This document shows, one piece after another, positions 17,126 through 24,371 of a stretch of DNA of 64,000 nt. Within the stretch, counting starts at the first letter, position 1, and each line of letters starts with the position of its first letter. Source of the stretch: JANMEX01 sp041751995 (GTDB taxonomy: Bacteria > Pseudomonadota > Alphaproteobacteria > Rhizobiales > Rhizobiaceae); NCBI GenBank assembly GCA_041751995.1, contig JBGSHY010000019.1, positions 1-64,000 on the forward strand, in the 5' to 3' direction. The position numbers and the translations under genes are program-made. The notes beneath the pieces were generated by a model. It saw only the letters and a program-made list of their open reading frames with translations, had not been told where the DNA came from and did not search any database.

Positions 17126-18124
17126 ATGATCCGTTCGATCACCCGCCGCGCGTTTGTCGCGGCAACAACAGCAGCCATGGTTCTTGGCGCGACTGCATTT
17201 GGCTCGGCACAGGACAAGCCGGTGCTGCGCCTTTCATCCGTCAATTCCGACACGGACCAGCGCGCAATCGCGCTCGTCGAAAAGTTCGGTCCCGCCATTG
17301 CTGATTTCGCGACGTTCGAGCCGCACTGGGGCGGCACGCTGTTCAAGCAGGGCACGGAACTGGAAGCCATTTCGCGCGGCAACCTTGAAATGTCGATTGC
17401 TTCGGCTCAGGAACTCGCCGCCTTCTATCCGGAATTCTCGGTGTTCTCGGCAGGCTATCTGCACCGCGATGCCGCCCATCAGGTCGCTGTCTTCAATGAC
17501 GAACTGATGAAGCCTTTCAAGGACAAGGTCGAAGCAGAACTTGGCGTGAAGCTGCTGACCGTCATGTATCTTGGCCGCCGCCAGATCAATCTGAATTCGG
17601 ACAAGGAAATCAAGACGCCTGCCGATATGGCCGGTTTCAAGCTGCGCATGCCGCCGGCTGATTCCTGGCAGTTTCTCGGAACTGCGCTGGGCGCCAATCC
17701 GGTTCCGGTTCCGTTTGCCGAACTTTACACCGCGCTGCAGACTGGCGCTGTCGACGGCCAGGACAATCCGCTGCCGACCGTCATGGACGCCAAGTTTTAC
17801 GAAGTCACCAAGCAGATCGTGCTGACCTCGCATCTGGTGGACATGAACTACCTGACGCTTTCCAAGAAGGCATGGGATGCGCTGTCGCCGGAAAATCAGG
17901 CTAAGCTGCAGAAGGCGGCCGATGACGCCGCCGAGTTCGGCCGCCAGAACCAACTCGCCAAGGAAGCCGAACTGGTTGAAGGACTGAAAGCCAAGGGCCT
18001 CAAGATTTACGAGCCGGATCTCGAAGCCTTCCGCACCACAGTGCAGAAAGCCTATCTCGGATCCGAGTTCTCAAAATCTTGGCCGGAAGGTATTGTTGAC
18101 AAGATCAACGCTCTGGCAAAGTGA
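17126..18124 (+). CDS. TRAP transporter substrate-binding protein DctP
   Basis: A 332-residue periplasmic receptor of a TRAP transporter (DctP family). The N terminus MIRSITRRAFVAATTAAMVL is a signal peptide ending near FGSAQD. Family hallmarks are GTLFKQGTELEAISRG (~80-95), the carboxylate-binding Arg region PADMAGFKLRMP (~180-190), and PFAELYTALQTGAVDGQDNP (~205-225). The ATG at 17126 follows GGGAGG at ideal distance; an earlier in-frame start would run into the divergent promoter. TRAP receptors mostly bind organic acids. It is first in an operon with DctQ, DctM and a shikimate-dehydrogenase-like gene. Confidence 0.94.
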   Translation: MIRSITRRAFVAATTAAMVLGATAFGSAQDKPVLRLSSVNSDTDQRAIALVEKFGPAIADFATFEPHWGGTLFKQGTELEAISRGNLEMSIASAQELAAFYPEFSVFSAGYLHRDAAHQVAVFNDELMKPFKDKVEAELGVKLLTVMYLGRRQINLNSDKEIKTPADMAGFKLRMPPADSWQFLGTALGANPVPVPFAELYTALQTGAVDGQDNPLPTVMDAKFYEVTKQIVLTSHLVDMNYLTLSKKAWDALSPENQAKLQKAADDAAEFGRQNQLAKEAELVEGLKAKGLKIYEPDLEAFRTTVQKAYLGSEFSKSWPEGIVDKINALAK

Positions 18125-18135
18125 CCTGAACTGAC

Positions 18136-18657
18136 ATGAAGCAGCTCGCAAATGGGCTGCGCCATGCAACAGACGCTGTGGCGGCGGGCATGCTCGCCGC
18201 CATTTTTGCAGTGTTTCTGGTGCAAATCGGCGCACGCTACATTTTCAATTTTCCGATGGGTTGGACTGTCGAAGTCAGCCTGACACTGTGGCTCTGGCTG
18301 GTGTTCTGGGGCGGCGGCTTTTGCCTTCGCGCCTCTGATCACATCCGCTTCGACATGCTCTATCTGTCCGTCAGCCGCCCGACGCAGCGCGTCTTTGGCG
18401 CACTCGCGGCATTGTTGATTCTGATAGCTTTTGCCATTTCGTTCCTGCCGACGGTTGATTACGTCTGGTTCTACAAGATCAAGCGCAGCAATAATCTTGG
18501 CATCCGCATGCACTATGTGTTTTCCATCTACCTCCTGTTCATGATCGTCATCATGGCCCGCTATGGCAGGGTGCTGATGAACTTCATCCTTGGCAAGGAG
18601 AAGGTCGACGAGCATGATCCTGCTCACTACCGGCACGATGAAGGCAGCATCAAATGA
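18136..18657 (+). CDS. TRAP transporter small permease DctQ
   Basis: A 173-residue integral membrane protein with four hydrophobic segments, the normal layout of the TRAP small subunit: ~16-38, ~50-70 (LTLWLWLVFWGGGF), ~90-112 and ~130-150. It forms a complex with DctM for sodium-coupled uptake of the ligand delivered by DctP. It begins 11 bases after dctP, and its stop overlaps dctM by four bases. Confidence 0.92.
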   Translation: MKQLANGLRHATDAVAAGMLAAIFAVFLVQIGARYIFNFPMGWTVEVSLTLWLWLVFWGGGFCLRASDHIRFDMLYLSVSRPTQRVFGALAALLILIAFAISFLPTVDYVWFYKIKRSNNLGIRMHYVFSIYLLFMIVIMARYGRVLMNFILGKEKVDEHDPAHYRHDEGSIK

Positions 18658-19949
18658 GCAATGCCTTCACCATCGCGCTGTTCGTGCTTGCCGGCATGGC
18701 GGCCATCGGCGCGCCGATTGCGCTGTCGATGGTTGTCTCGGCCGTTGCCTACCTGTTCATTTCCGGACAGGACCTGGCGCTCGCTTCGGAACAATTCATT
18801 CAGGCGGTCTATGACAGCACCTTGCTGCTCGCCGTGCCGCTGTTCATTGTCGCCGCCAACATCATGAATGTCGGCTCGATCAGCGACAAGCTGCTGGAAT
18901 TTTCCAAAGCCCTTGTCGGCCGCTTCAAGGGCGGCATGGCGCAGGTGGATATTCTGGTCAGCCTCATATTTTCTGGCATGTCCGGCTCGGCCGTCGCCGA
19001 TGCTGCCGGTGTCGGTCAGGTCACGATCAAGATGATGCTGAAGACCGGCCATTATACGCCGGGCTTTGCCGGCGCGATTGTGGCCGCATCGGCAACCATC
19101 GGACCGATCATTCCGCCGTCGATCCCGATGGTGCTTTATGCGCTCGTGTCCAACACATCCATCGGTTACCTGTTTCTCGCCGGTGTGGTGCCGGGTCTCC
19201 TGATGACATTGATGCTGATGGTCATGACGTCAATCATTGCCCACCGGCGCAACATCCCGGCCGAAGAGGCGGTGCCGCTGCGCGAGATTCCTCGCGTCAC
19301 CATACGAACCCTGCCCGCGCTCCTCATTCCCGTTATCCTGTTTGCCGGGATTTATGGCGGTGCGACGACGCCAACGGAAGCGGCAGCCATGGCTGCACTC
19401 TACGCCCTTCTGGTGTCCGCACTCTGGTATCGTTCGCTCAGCTTCAAGACGCTGTATGACGTTTTCGTCGATTCCTCGCGTTCCTCTGCCTCTGTCGGCC
19501 TTGTCATCGGCTCCGCGCTGATCTTCAATTACATCGTCTCGACTGAACGTATTCCCGAAGCGCTGTCGGCATGGCTCGTGGCCATGGATCTCGGCTACGC
19601 CGGGTTCCTCATGTTGACCATGGCGCTGTTCCTGTTTCTTGGCTTTTTCCTCGACGCGACGACCATCATCCTCGTCATCATCCCGCTGTTCTTGCCGACG
19701 GCATTGGCACTGGGTGTCGATCCGGTGCATTTCGGTGTGATTGCCGTGGTCAATTGCATGATCGGGCTGATCACGCCGCCCTATGGCATCCTCCTGTTCG
19801 TGGTGAACGGGACAACCGGCATTCCGACCAAGGACATCGTGCGCGAAGGTGTGCCATTCCTCATTGCGCTGTTGATAGCCCTTATCATCATGGTGGTGTT
19901 TCCGGACCTCGTCCTGTGGCTGCCGCGCATGTTCGGGTATGAAGGATGA
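18654..19949 (+). CDS. TRAP transporter large permease DctM
   Basis: A 431-residue polytopic membrane protein of the DctM family, the ion-coupled transport subunit. Recognisable motifs are SGMSGSAVADAAGVGQ (~103-118), SATIGPIIPPSIPMVLYA (~143-160), the LFAGIYGGATTPTEAAAMAA segment (~220-240) and GLITPPYGILLFV (~375-388). The length is normal. It overlaps both neighbours by four bases, which ties the downstream shikimate-dehydrogenase-like enzyme to the transporter. Confidence 0.94.
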   Translation: MSNAFTIALFVLAGMAAIGAPIALSMVVSAVAYLFISGQDLALASEQFIQAVYDSTLLLAVPLFIVAANIMNVGSISDKLLEFSKALVGRFKGGMAQVDILVSLIFSGMSGSAVADAAGVGQVTIKMMLKTGHYTPGFAGAIVAASATIGPIIPPSIPMVLYALVSNTSIGYLFLAGVVPGLLMTLMLMVMTSIIAHRRNIPAEEAVPLREIPRVTIRTLPALLIPVILFAGIYGGATTPTEAAAMAALYALLVSALWYRSLSFKTLYDVFVDSSRSSASVGLVIGSALIFNYIVSTERIPEALSAWLVAMDLGYAGFLMLTMALFLFLGFFLDATTIILVIIPLFLPTALALGVDPVHFGVIAVVNCMIGLITPPYGILLFVVNGTTGIPTKDIVREGVPFLIALLIALIIMVVFPDLVLWLPRMFGYEG

Positions 19950-20779
19950 CGCTTCGCCTTGGCCTGATTGGCGGCAACATCACGCAAACTCGTTCGCCCG
20001 CGCTGCACGTCGCCTGCGGCCTCAGCATCGGGCGCAATGTGACCTATGATCTGTTGATCCCGCAGGAGCAGGGGCTCGATTTGCCAGCCATGTTGGCGCG
20101 CTGTGAACTGTCCGGGTTTGCAGGGGTCAATGTCACCTACCCTTTCAAGGAGGCCGTGATCGCCGAGGCGCAAGCGGGAGACTCAATTGTTGCCGACATG
20201 GGCTCGTCAAATACCATCTGTTTCACAGCGACCGGAAAGCGCGCCTTCAACACTGATTATACCGGCTTCGTCGCAGCATTTCGCGCGCGTTATGGCGTTG
20301 CGCAGCCAGGCCGGGTTCTGGTGCTTGGCGCGGGGGGCGTGGGACGGGCGGTTGTGTTCGGTCTTGGGGCACTCGGCGCAACGGAGATCCATCTTTTCGA
20401 CACGGACGCCGCCAAGGTTGAAGCGCTGATCGCTGCTGTAAGACACGCATTCCCGGACATTGCCGCAATAAAGGCGGGCGCGTCGGACCGACATGCGCTC
20501 GAGAATTTTGACGGCGCCGTAAACTGCACACCGCTCGGCATGGCCGGAAAGCCGGGTTCGCCATTGCCAGCGAACGCAGCCGGGTCTCTGCGCTGGGCGT
20601 TTGATGCGGTCTATACGCCAGAGCACACTTTGTTTCGTGAGCAAACAGGCAGGCTGGGAGCGGACTTTCTGTCCGGTTGGGATCTCTATTTCCATCAGGG
20701 AATCCACGCATTCGAACTGTTTTCAGGCGTCGCACCGGATGTCGAATGGGTGCGCCGGATGATTACGCACCGGCCATAA
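19946..20779 (+). CDS. Shikimate/quinate dehydrogenase-like enzyme (AroE family)
   Basis: A 277-residue NAD(P)-dependent enzyme of the AroE/YdiB family. The catalytic Lys is in NVTYPFKEA (~65-73), the catalytic Asp in FNTDYTGF (~99-106), the Rossmann glycine loop is VLGAGGVGRAV, and CTPLGM follows. The substrate-carboxylate motif that is usually S-x-S-P is TRSP here. NTDYTG rather than NTDGIG is usual in catabolic quinate/shikimate dehydrogenases. Coupling to a TRAP transporter argues for catabolism of an imported hydroxy acid rather than biosynthesis; the housekeeping aroE is probably elsewhere. The substrate could be shikimate, quinate or an analogue. It ends two bases from the convergent GntR gene. 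Confidence 0.85.
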   Translation: MTLRLGLIGGNITQTRSPALHVACGLSIGRNVTYDLLIPQEQGLDLPAMLARCELSGFAGVNVTYPFKEAVIAEAQAGDSIVADMGSSNTICFTATGKRAFNTDYTGFVAAFRARYGVAQPGRVLVLGAGGVGRAVVFGLGALGATEIHLFDTDAAKVEALIAAVRHAFPDIAAIKAGASDRHALENFDGAVNCTPLGMAGKPGSPLPANAAGSLRWAFDAVYTPEHTLFREQTGRLGADFLSGWDLYFHQGIHAFELFSGVAPDVEWVRRMITHRP

Positions 20780-20781
20780 GG

Positions 20782-21435
20782 TTATCCGGCTTTTTGCGCA
20801 TTCAATGCGTGTTCAACGCCGCCGTCGATATGCAACCCAAGCACTTTGGCTGCCGTATCATAGTCGCGGTTGAGTGCGGCATCCAGAAGTTCGCGATGTT
20901 CACGCGCGGCGATATCTCCGCGGAAGGTAAGAAAAATCATCTGGTAGCGCAGATACTTGTCGAATACCGCTCCGTGCAGGGACAGCAACTCCTGTGAACC
21001 ACAAGCATGGATCAGCGCCTGATGAAACGAAAAGTCATAGCGTTTCCATTCGGCACGATCCGCTTTCTCGCCTGCCATCAGCCGCTTTTCCATGTGCGCC
21101 AGTTTGTAGTGGGCGGCAACCAGCGAAGCCTCCCATTCCACATCGCCATTGCGAAAGGATTTTTCGAGCGCATGCAGCTCGACCAGCTTGCGCAAACTGG
21201 CAAGCTCGATCAGATTCTCCGGCGAAATCGGCGTGACCGCAAAGCCGCGCGTGTCCTCAACCACCACCAGCCCTTCGGAGGCGAGCCGGTTCAGCACTTC
21301 GCGGATGGTCGGCACCGATGCGCCATACAGTCGCTGCACCTGCTCCAGCCGCAGTTTCTGGCCTGGCGGCAAGCCGCCGAATATGATGTCGCCCCTGATT
21401 TTTGTATAGGTCAACTGAAATTGTGAAACTGCCAT
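20782..21435 (-). CDS. GntR family regulator (FCD domain) beside the TRAP operon
   Basis: A 217-residue regulator. The N-terminal winged helix (~5-70) contains LPPGQKLRLEQVQRLYGASV and PTIREVLNRLASEGLV. The C-terminal FCD domain keeps the likely metal/ligand residues: Asp and His in YDFSFHQALIH, His in AREHRELLDAAL and His in LGLHIDGGV. FCD regulators typically repress catabolic genes until an organic acid binds. Its convergent position, two bases from the TRAP-linked dehydrogenase, makes the TRAP/aldolase set its likely target. Confidence 0.9.
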   Translation of the reverse strand: MAVSQFQLTYTKIRGDIIFGGLPPGQKLRLEQVQRLYGASVPTIREVLNRLASEGLVVVEDTRGFAVTPISPENLIELASLRKLVELHALEKSFRNGDVEWEASLVAAHYKLAHMEKRLMAGEKADRAEWKRYDFSFHQALIHACGSQELLSLHGAVFDKYLRYQMIFLTFRGDIAAREHRELLDAALNRDYDTAAKVLGLHIDGGVEHALNAQKAG

Positions 21436-21582
21436 CCAGAAATGCTTTCGGAAATTGATCTTCAGTCTGCATTGAACGACTAGCCTGCGCCAGATAAATC
21501 ATCAATTATCCTGCCCGGATCATTGGTTGCGGCTTTCAGGCGCAATAATCATGCATCTGTGCCGGGAGGAGGTGGCGTCGAA

Positions 21583-22251
21583 ATGGTGTTGGCGATACGC
21601 AAGCAAACCCTGTCCAGCCACGTCTCCAGTGAGATCCGCCTTGCCATCCTTTCGGGCGAAATCGCGCCTGGCGAAAAGATCAATCTGGACAATTTGCGCA
21701 AGAAATACGGCATCTCAATAAGTCCGGCGCGCGAGGCAGTTGCGCGGCTGGTCGGAACCGGACTTGTCGAGTTCGCGGATCAGCGCGGTTATCGTTCCAC
21801 AACCCTTTCAAAGGCCGAGCTCGAGGATATCGTCGCTCTCCGCGTCACACTGGAAACCATGGCCCTGCGGGAAAGCATCGCACATGCGACCCTTGATTGG
21901 GAAAGCAAGGTGATGGGCGCTTTGCACCGGCTGAAACGAAATGTTTCGGCGCCTGCTGCAGGCCGGATTTCGCAAGAGTGGATTGCTGCCTACGCGGATT
22001 TCCATCTTGCACTCGGGCCCAATACCGGAAATCCGCTCCTGCGCGCCTATTGCATCAACTTGCTTGAGCGGTTCTCACGTTTTGCTGTCTCAACGGCGAT
22101 TAGCGCTGTTCCGTTGCATGCTTTGGGCGGTGAGCATGATGAAATTGCCAAATACGCGATCGCCCGGGACGGCGAAAAGGCATGCAGCGCGCTCGCAAAG
22201 CACATTCAATCCGTTGGCACTTGTTTGTCGGCGCTGTTTGAAGGCAACTGA
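21583..22251 (+). CDS. GntR family regulator (FCD domain) before the moc remnant
   Basis: A 222-residue regulator of the FadR/GntR-FCD group. The helix-turn-helix covers LAILSGEIAPGEKINLDNLR and SPAREAVARLVGTGLVEFAD (~18-65); the FCD domain follows (YADFHLALG, then GGEHDEIAKYAIARDGEKA, then LAKHIQSVG). The ATG at 21583 was chosen because GGGAGGAGG precedes it by about ten bases. It is divergent from the GntR gene at 20782-21435 across 147 bases. Downstream lie the remains of a sugar operon (ABC ATPase tail, mocE, isomerase), which may have been its regulon. Confidence 0.88.
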   Translation: MVLAIRKQTLSSHVSSEIRLAILSGEIAPGEKINLDNLRKKYGISISPAREAVARLVGTGLVEFADQRGYRSTTLSKAELEDIVALRVTLETMALRESIAHATLDWESKVMGALHRLKRNVSAPAAGRISQEWIAAYADFHLALGPNTGNPLLRAYCINLLERFSRFAVSTAISAVPLHALGGEHDEIAKYAIARDGEKACSALAKHIQSVGTCLSALFEGN

Positions 22252-22312
22252 AATCAAGCTTGGACCTGATTCCACAAGCATTGAACTCCGGCTTCAAGCG
22301 GTCAGTTGCGCT

Positions 22313-22459
22313 GTCGCCGCAGATTTCCGCAAGGGTGAAAAAACCCGCGAGGAGATCACCGACCTGATGGCAGGCGGCGAAACCATGGCGACACTCGAGG
22401 CGGAGCTGCAAAGCTACATGGATTCACACGGCGGCCATGCGCCAAAGGTAACCACCTGA
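22313..22459 (+). pseudogene. C-terminal remnant of a sugar ABC transporter ATPase
   Basis: The reading frame ending at the TGA at 22457-22459 encodes, over its last ~48 codons, FRKGEKTREEITDLMAGGE followed by a Glu/Leu-rich helix and a short tail. This resembles the extreme C terminus of CUT2-type sugar ABC ATPases (after the '-GR(V/I)VADF' strand), not any complete protein. Everything upstream in this frame overlaps the GntR gene and is not coding. The 5' ~90% of the gene is therefore gone, probably by a deletion that brought the GntR gene close. A terminator-like hairpin follows at 22525. Confidence 0.55.
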
Positions 22460-22524
22460 ACGATCCGCGGCTGGCCGCAGAGGAAAATCCCGACGGAAAC
22501 ACCTCCACGGTTTCCGAAGGTTGT

Positions 22525-22555
22525 GGCCCGGGGCTTTGTCTCCGGGCCGTTTTCC
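22525..22555 (+). terminator. Terminator-like hairpin after the ABC-ATPase remnant
   Basis: A 7-bp GC stem (GGCCCGG at 22525-22531 with CCGGGCC at 22542-22548), 10-base loop, then GTTTTCC. It lies 65 bases after the remnant's stop and 34 bases before mocE. It would end transcripts entering from the GntR/remnant side. The T tail is short, so termination may be partial. Confidence 0.55.
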
Positions 22556-22588
22556 AAAGTCTGAAATTTGAATCGCAGGAAAACTATC

Positions 22589-22900
22589 ATGGCTGACTGG
22601 ACTGATGTCTGCGCACCAGACGAAATTGAACAGGAAGGCGTTGTTCGCTTCACGCACGTCGGCAAGATTTATGCGGTCTACCGCAGCCCCGATGATAGAT
22701 TCTTCTGCACGGATGGCGTTTGCACCCACGAACACGTTGACCTGACCGACGGGCTTGTGACGGACAACACCATCGAATGTCCGAAACACGCCGGTGTGTT
22801 TGACTACCGGACCGGTGAGGCGCTTCGCGCACCGGTCTGCGTCAATCTGAAAACCTATCCCGCAAGGTCTGAAAACGGCCGCATCAAGATCGAGATTTGA
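22589..22900 (+). CDS. mocE: MocE-type Rieske [2Fe-2S] ferredoxin
   Basis: A 103-residue Rieske protein. The cluster ligands are present in two boxes, C-T-H (residues ~48-50, in VCTHEHVDL) and C-P-K-H (~70-73, in ECPKHAGVF), which is the ferredoxin-type spacing. In rhizopine catabolism MocE delivers electrons to an oxygenase-type step, and MocE-like proteins also occur in other rhizobial sugar operons. No matching oxygenase or reductase is adjacent. The isomerase gene starts two bases after its stop, so the two are co-transcribed. Confidence 0.85.
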   Translation: MADWTDVCAPDEIEQEGVVRFTHVGKIYAVYRSPDDRFFCTDGVCTHEHVDLTDGLVTDNTIECPKHAGVFDYRTGEALRAPVCVNLKTYPARSENGRIKIEI

Positions 22901-22902
22901 CC

Positions 22903-23685
22903 ATGACCCAACCCTTCTCCCTTGCCGCCTGCGCCGAGATGCTGTGGCGCGACCGTCCGATCGAGTGGCGCTGTTCGCGCCTGAAAGACATGGGCTTTGG
23001 CGTCGGACTGTGGAACTGGCCGGAGCATGATCTGGCCAAGCTTGAAAAGACGGGCGCAGAATTCACAATCGTGAACGGCTATCTGCGCGGCCGCCTGACG
23101 GATGACGACGGCGCTGCCGAACTGTTGAAGACCGCGCGGGAAACCGCTCAGGTTGCCAAGCGCCTTGGCGTTGCCCGGCTGAACCTGCATGGCACGGGCC
23201 TTGGCGAGGGCGGCCTGCCGGTCACGCCGGTTGAAATCGCCACCGGCGCGATGTGGCTGAAGGCGCGCGAAACCTTGATGCGCGTCACCGAGATGGCAGA
23301 AGAGGAGGGTGTGACGTTCACGCTCGAAAACCTCAACCTTCAGGTCGATCACCCGGGTGTGCCGTTCGGCCGCGCCGAGGACACGTTGGCGCTCGTTTCG
23401 TCGATCAATCACCCGCGCCTGCGCCTCAATCTGGATCTCTACCACGCGCAGATCGGCGAAGGGAACCTGATCGAATTGTGCCGCACCTGTCTGCCGTGGA
23501 TCGGCGAAATCCAGGTGGCGGACGTTCCGGGCCGCTGCGAGCCGGGAACCGGCGAGATCAACTTTCACGGCATCGCCATGGCGCTGGACGCCATGGGTTA
23601 TCGCGGCCCGGTCGGCATGGAAGCCTTTGCATCAAGCGATGCAGACGCCGCGCTCGAAGCCTTCCGTGACGCGTTTACAATCTAA
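22903..23685 (+). CDS. Sugar phosphate isomerase/epimerase (hydroxypyruvate-isomerase-like TIM barrel)
   Basis: A 260-residue TIM-barrel protein of the xylose-isomerase-like (AP_endonuc_2) superfamily, closest in layout to hydroxypyruvate isomerases. The metal-binding Glu is in FTLENLNLQVDHPG (~145-158), the Asp/His set in LRLNLDLYHAQIGEG (~178-192), and a second Glu in VGMEAFAS near the C terminus; EIQVADVPGRCEPGTGEINF matches the hydroxypyruvate isomerase signature. Such enzymes isomerise or epimerise keto sugars or short hydroxyaldehydes. It follows mocE directly and precedes a truncated gene. Confidence 0.85.
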   Translation: MTQPFSLAACAEMLWRDRPIEWRCSRLKDMGFGVGLWNWPEHDLAKLEKTGAEFTIVNGYLRGRLTDDDGAAELLKTARETAQVAKRLGVARLNLHGTGLGEGGLPVTPVEIATGAMWLKARETLMRVTEMAEEEGVTFTLENLNLQVDHPGVPFGRAEDTLALVSSINHPRLRLNLDLYHAQIGEGNLIELCRTCLPWIGEIQVADVPGRCEPGTGEINFHGIAMALDAMGYRGPVGMEAFASSDADAALEAFRDAFTI

Positions 23686-23696
23686 GGATTATCAAG

Positions 23697-24008
23697 ATGA
23701 CCCGCAATCTGCGCCCCACCGTCGCCGACATCCGCGCCATCAAGGCGCGCGGCCATAAGGTATCCATGCTCTATGTGACGACGCTGGAAGAGGCTGCGGC
23801 AGCGGATGCGACTGGCATGCATATGCTGTCCATCGAAAGCCGGTTCTTTACCCCGGAAATGCGTGAGGCGGCCGGTCGCTGTTTCGTGGAGGTGGGCCTG
23901 CCGTTCGGACTCTATGGCGACCTCGCCACGGCGGAAGACTATTTGAAGGCCGCGTTTCATTACACGAAATTGGGCGGATGGGGTAATGCCTCAGTCGAGG
24001 CAGGCTAA
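23697..24008 (+). pseudogene. Truncated ketopantoate hydroxymethyltransferase-like (PanB superfamily) gene
   Basis: An open frame of 103 codons starting 11 bases after the isomerase. Residues 1-~93 read like the first third of a PanB-like TIM-barrel protein found next to mocE in rhizobia: LRPTVADIRAIKARG, then VSMLYVTTLEEAAAADATGM, then FFTPEMREAAGRCFVEVGLP, then ATAEDYLKAAFHYTKLGG. After KLGG the sequence changes to unrelated residues and stops ten codons later. Family members are about 270 residues, so about two thirds is missing, and no continuation was found in other frames of the 360 bases that follow. A deletion ending near 23975 is the simplest reading. Confidence 0.55.
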
Positions 24009-24371
24009 TTTGCGATTGGACTTGTTTGACGACGGAGATGCCATTGCTCCGCGCAGACGTGCGGACTGTTGAACATGCGTAAAATTTGGCTTGGTGACCC
24101 GGGCAGTTGCAGAAAGTCCATTGGTAACAAAGGAGTTCCGTCCGGCAAGCGCAAATTCATTGGCTATTGCGTGGCGGCGCATGAATTTTCTCAAAAATCC
24201 GAAAAATGTAGAATTATCATTCTATTTCATATCAAAATGGAATGTTTTCTTGACGGCTGTTGTTTGGAAGGTTAGCCGCCTTCTACCGGTTGCAAGAATT
24301 ATCGTTGCCGGTAGCGCGGGTCTGAATCTTGTGCCAGTGTTGAGTTACCGGTCTGGGAGGAGCGGTCTGCG
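24009..24371. other. Intergenic region before the ribose-type ABC operon
   Basis: No gene is supported in these 363 bases. The left part is unexplained, possibly residue of the deleted gene before it. The right part is AT-richer than its surroundings and holds the inverted repeat at 24209-24224, a near-palindrome TTTCAT-N6-ATGGAA directly after it (24225-24242), and a TTGACG (24250-24255) that could be a -35 element, though no convincing -10 follows. A GGGAGGAG ribosome site precedes the ATPase start. Confidence 0.5.
24209..24224. promoter_or_regulatory. Inverted repeat TAGAAT-N4-ATTCTA, candidate operator
   Basis: A perfect 6-bp inverted repeat (TAGAAT at 24209-24214, ATTCTA at 24219-24224) with a 4-base spacer, 147 bases before the ATG of the ABC ATPase and just upstream of a TTGACG -35-like element. 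Its position suits an operator or activator site for the ribose-type operon. No regulator gene is adjacent apart from the GntR gene 2 kb upstream. Confidence 0.4.

Noticed and set aside
24009..24275. Short frames on both strands in the gap before the ribose-type operon
   Set aside because: They lack ribosome sites and family resemblance, and overlap the AT-rich control region.
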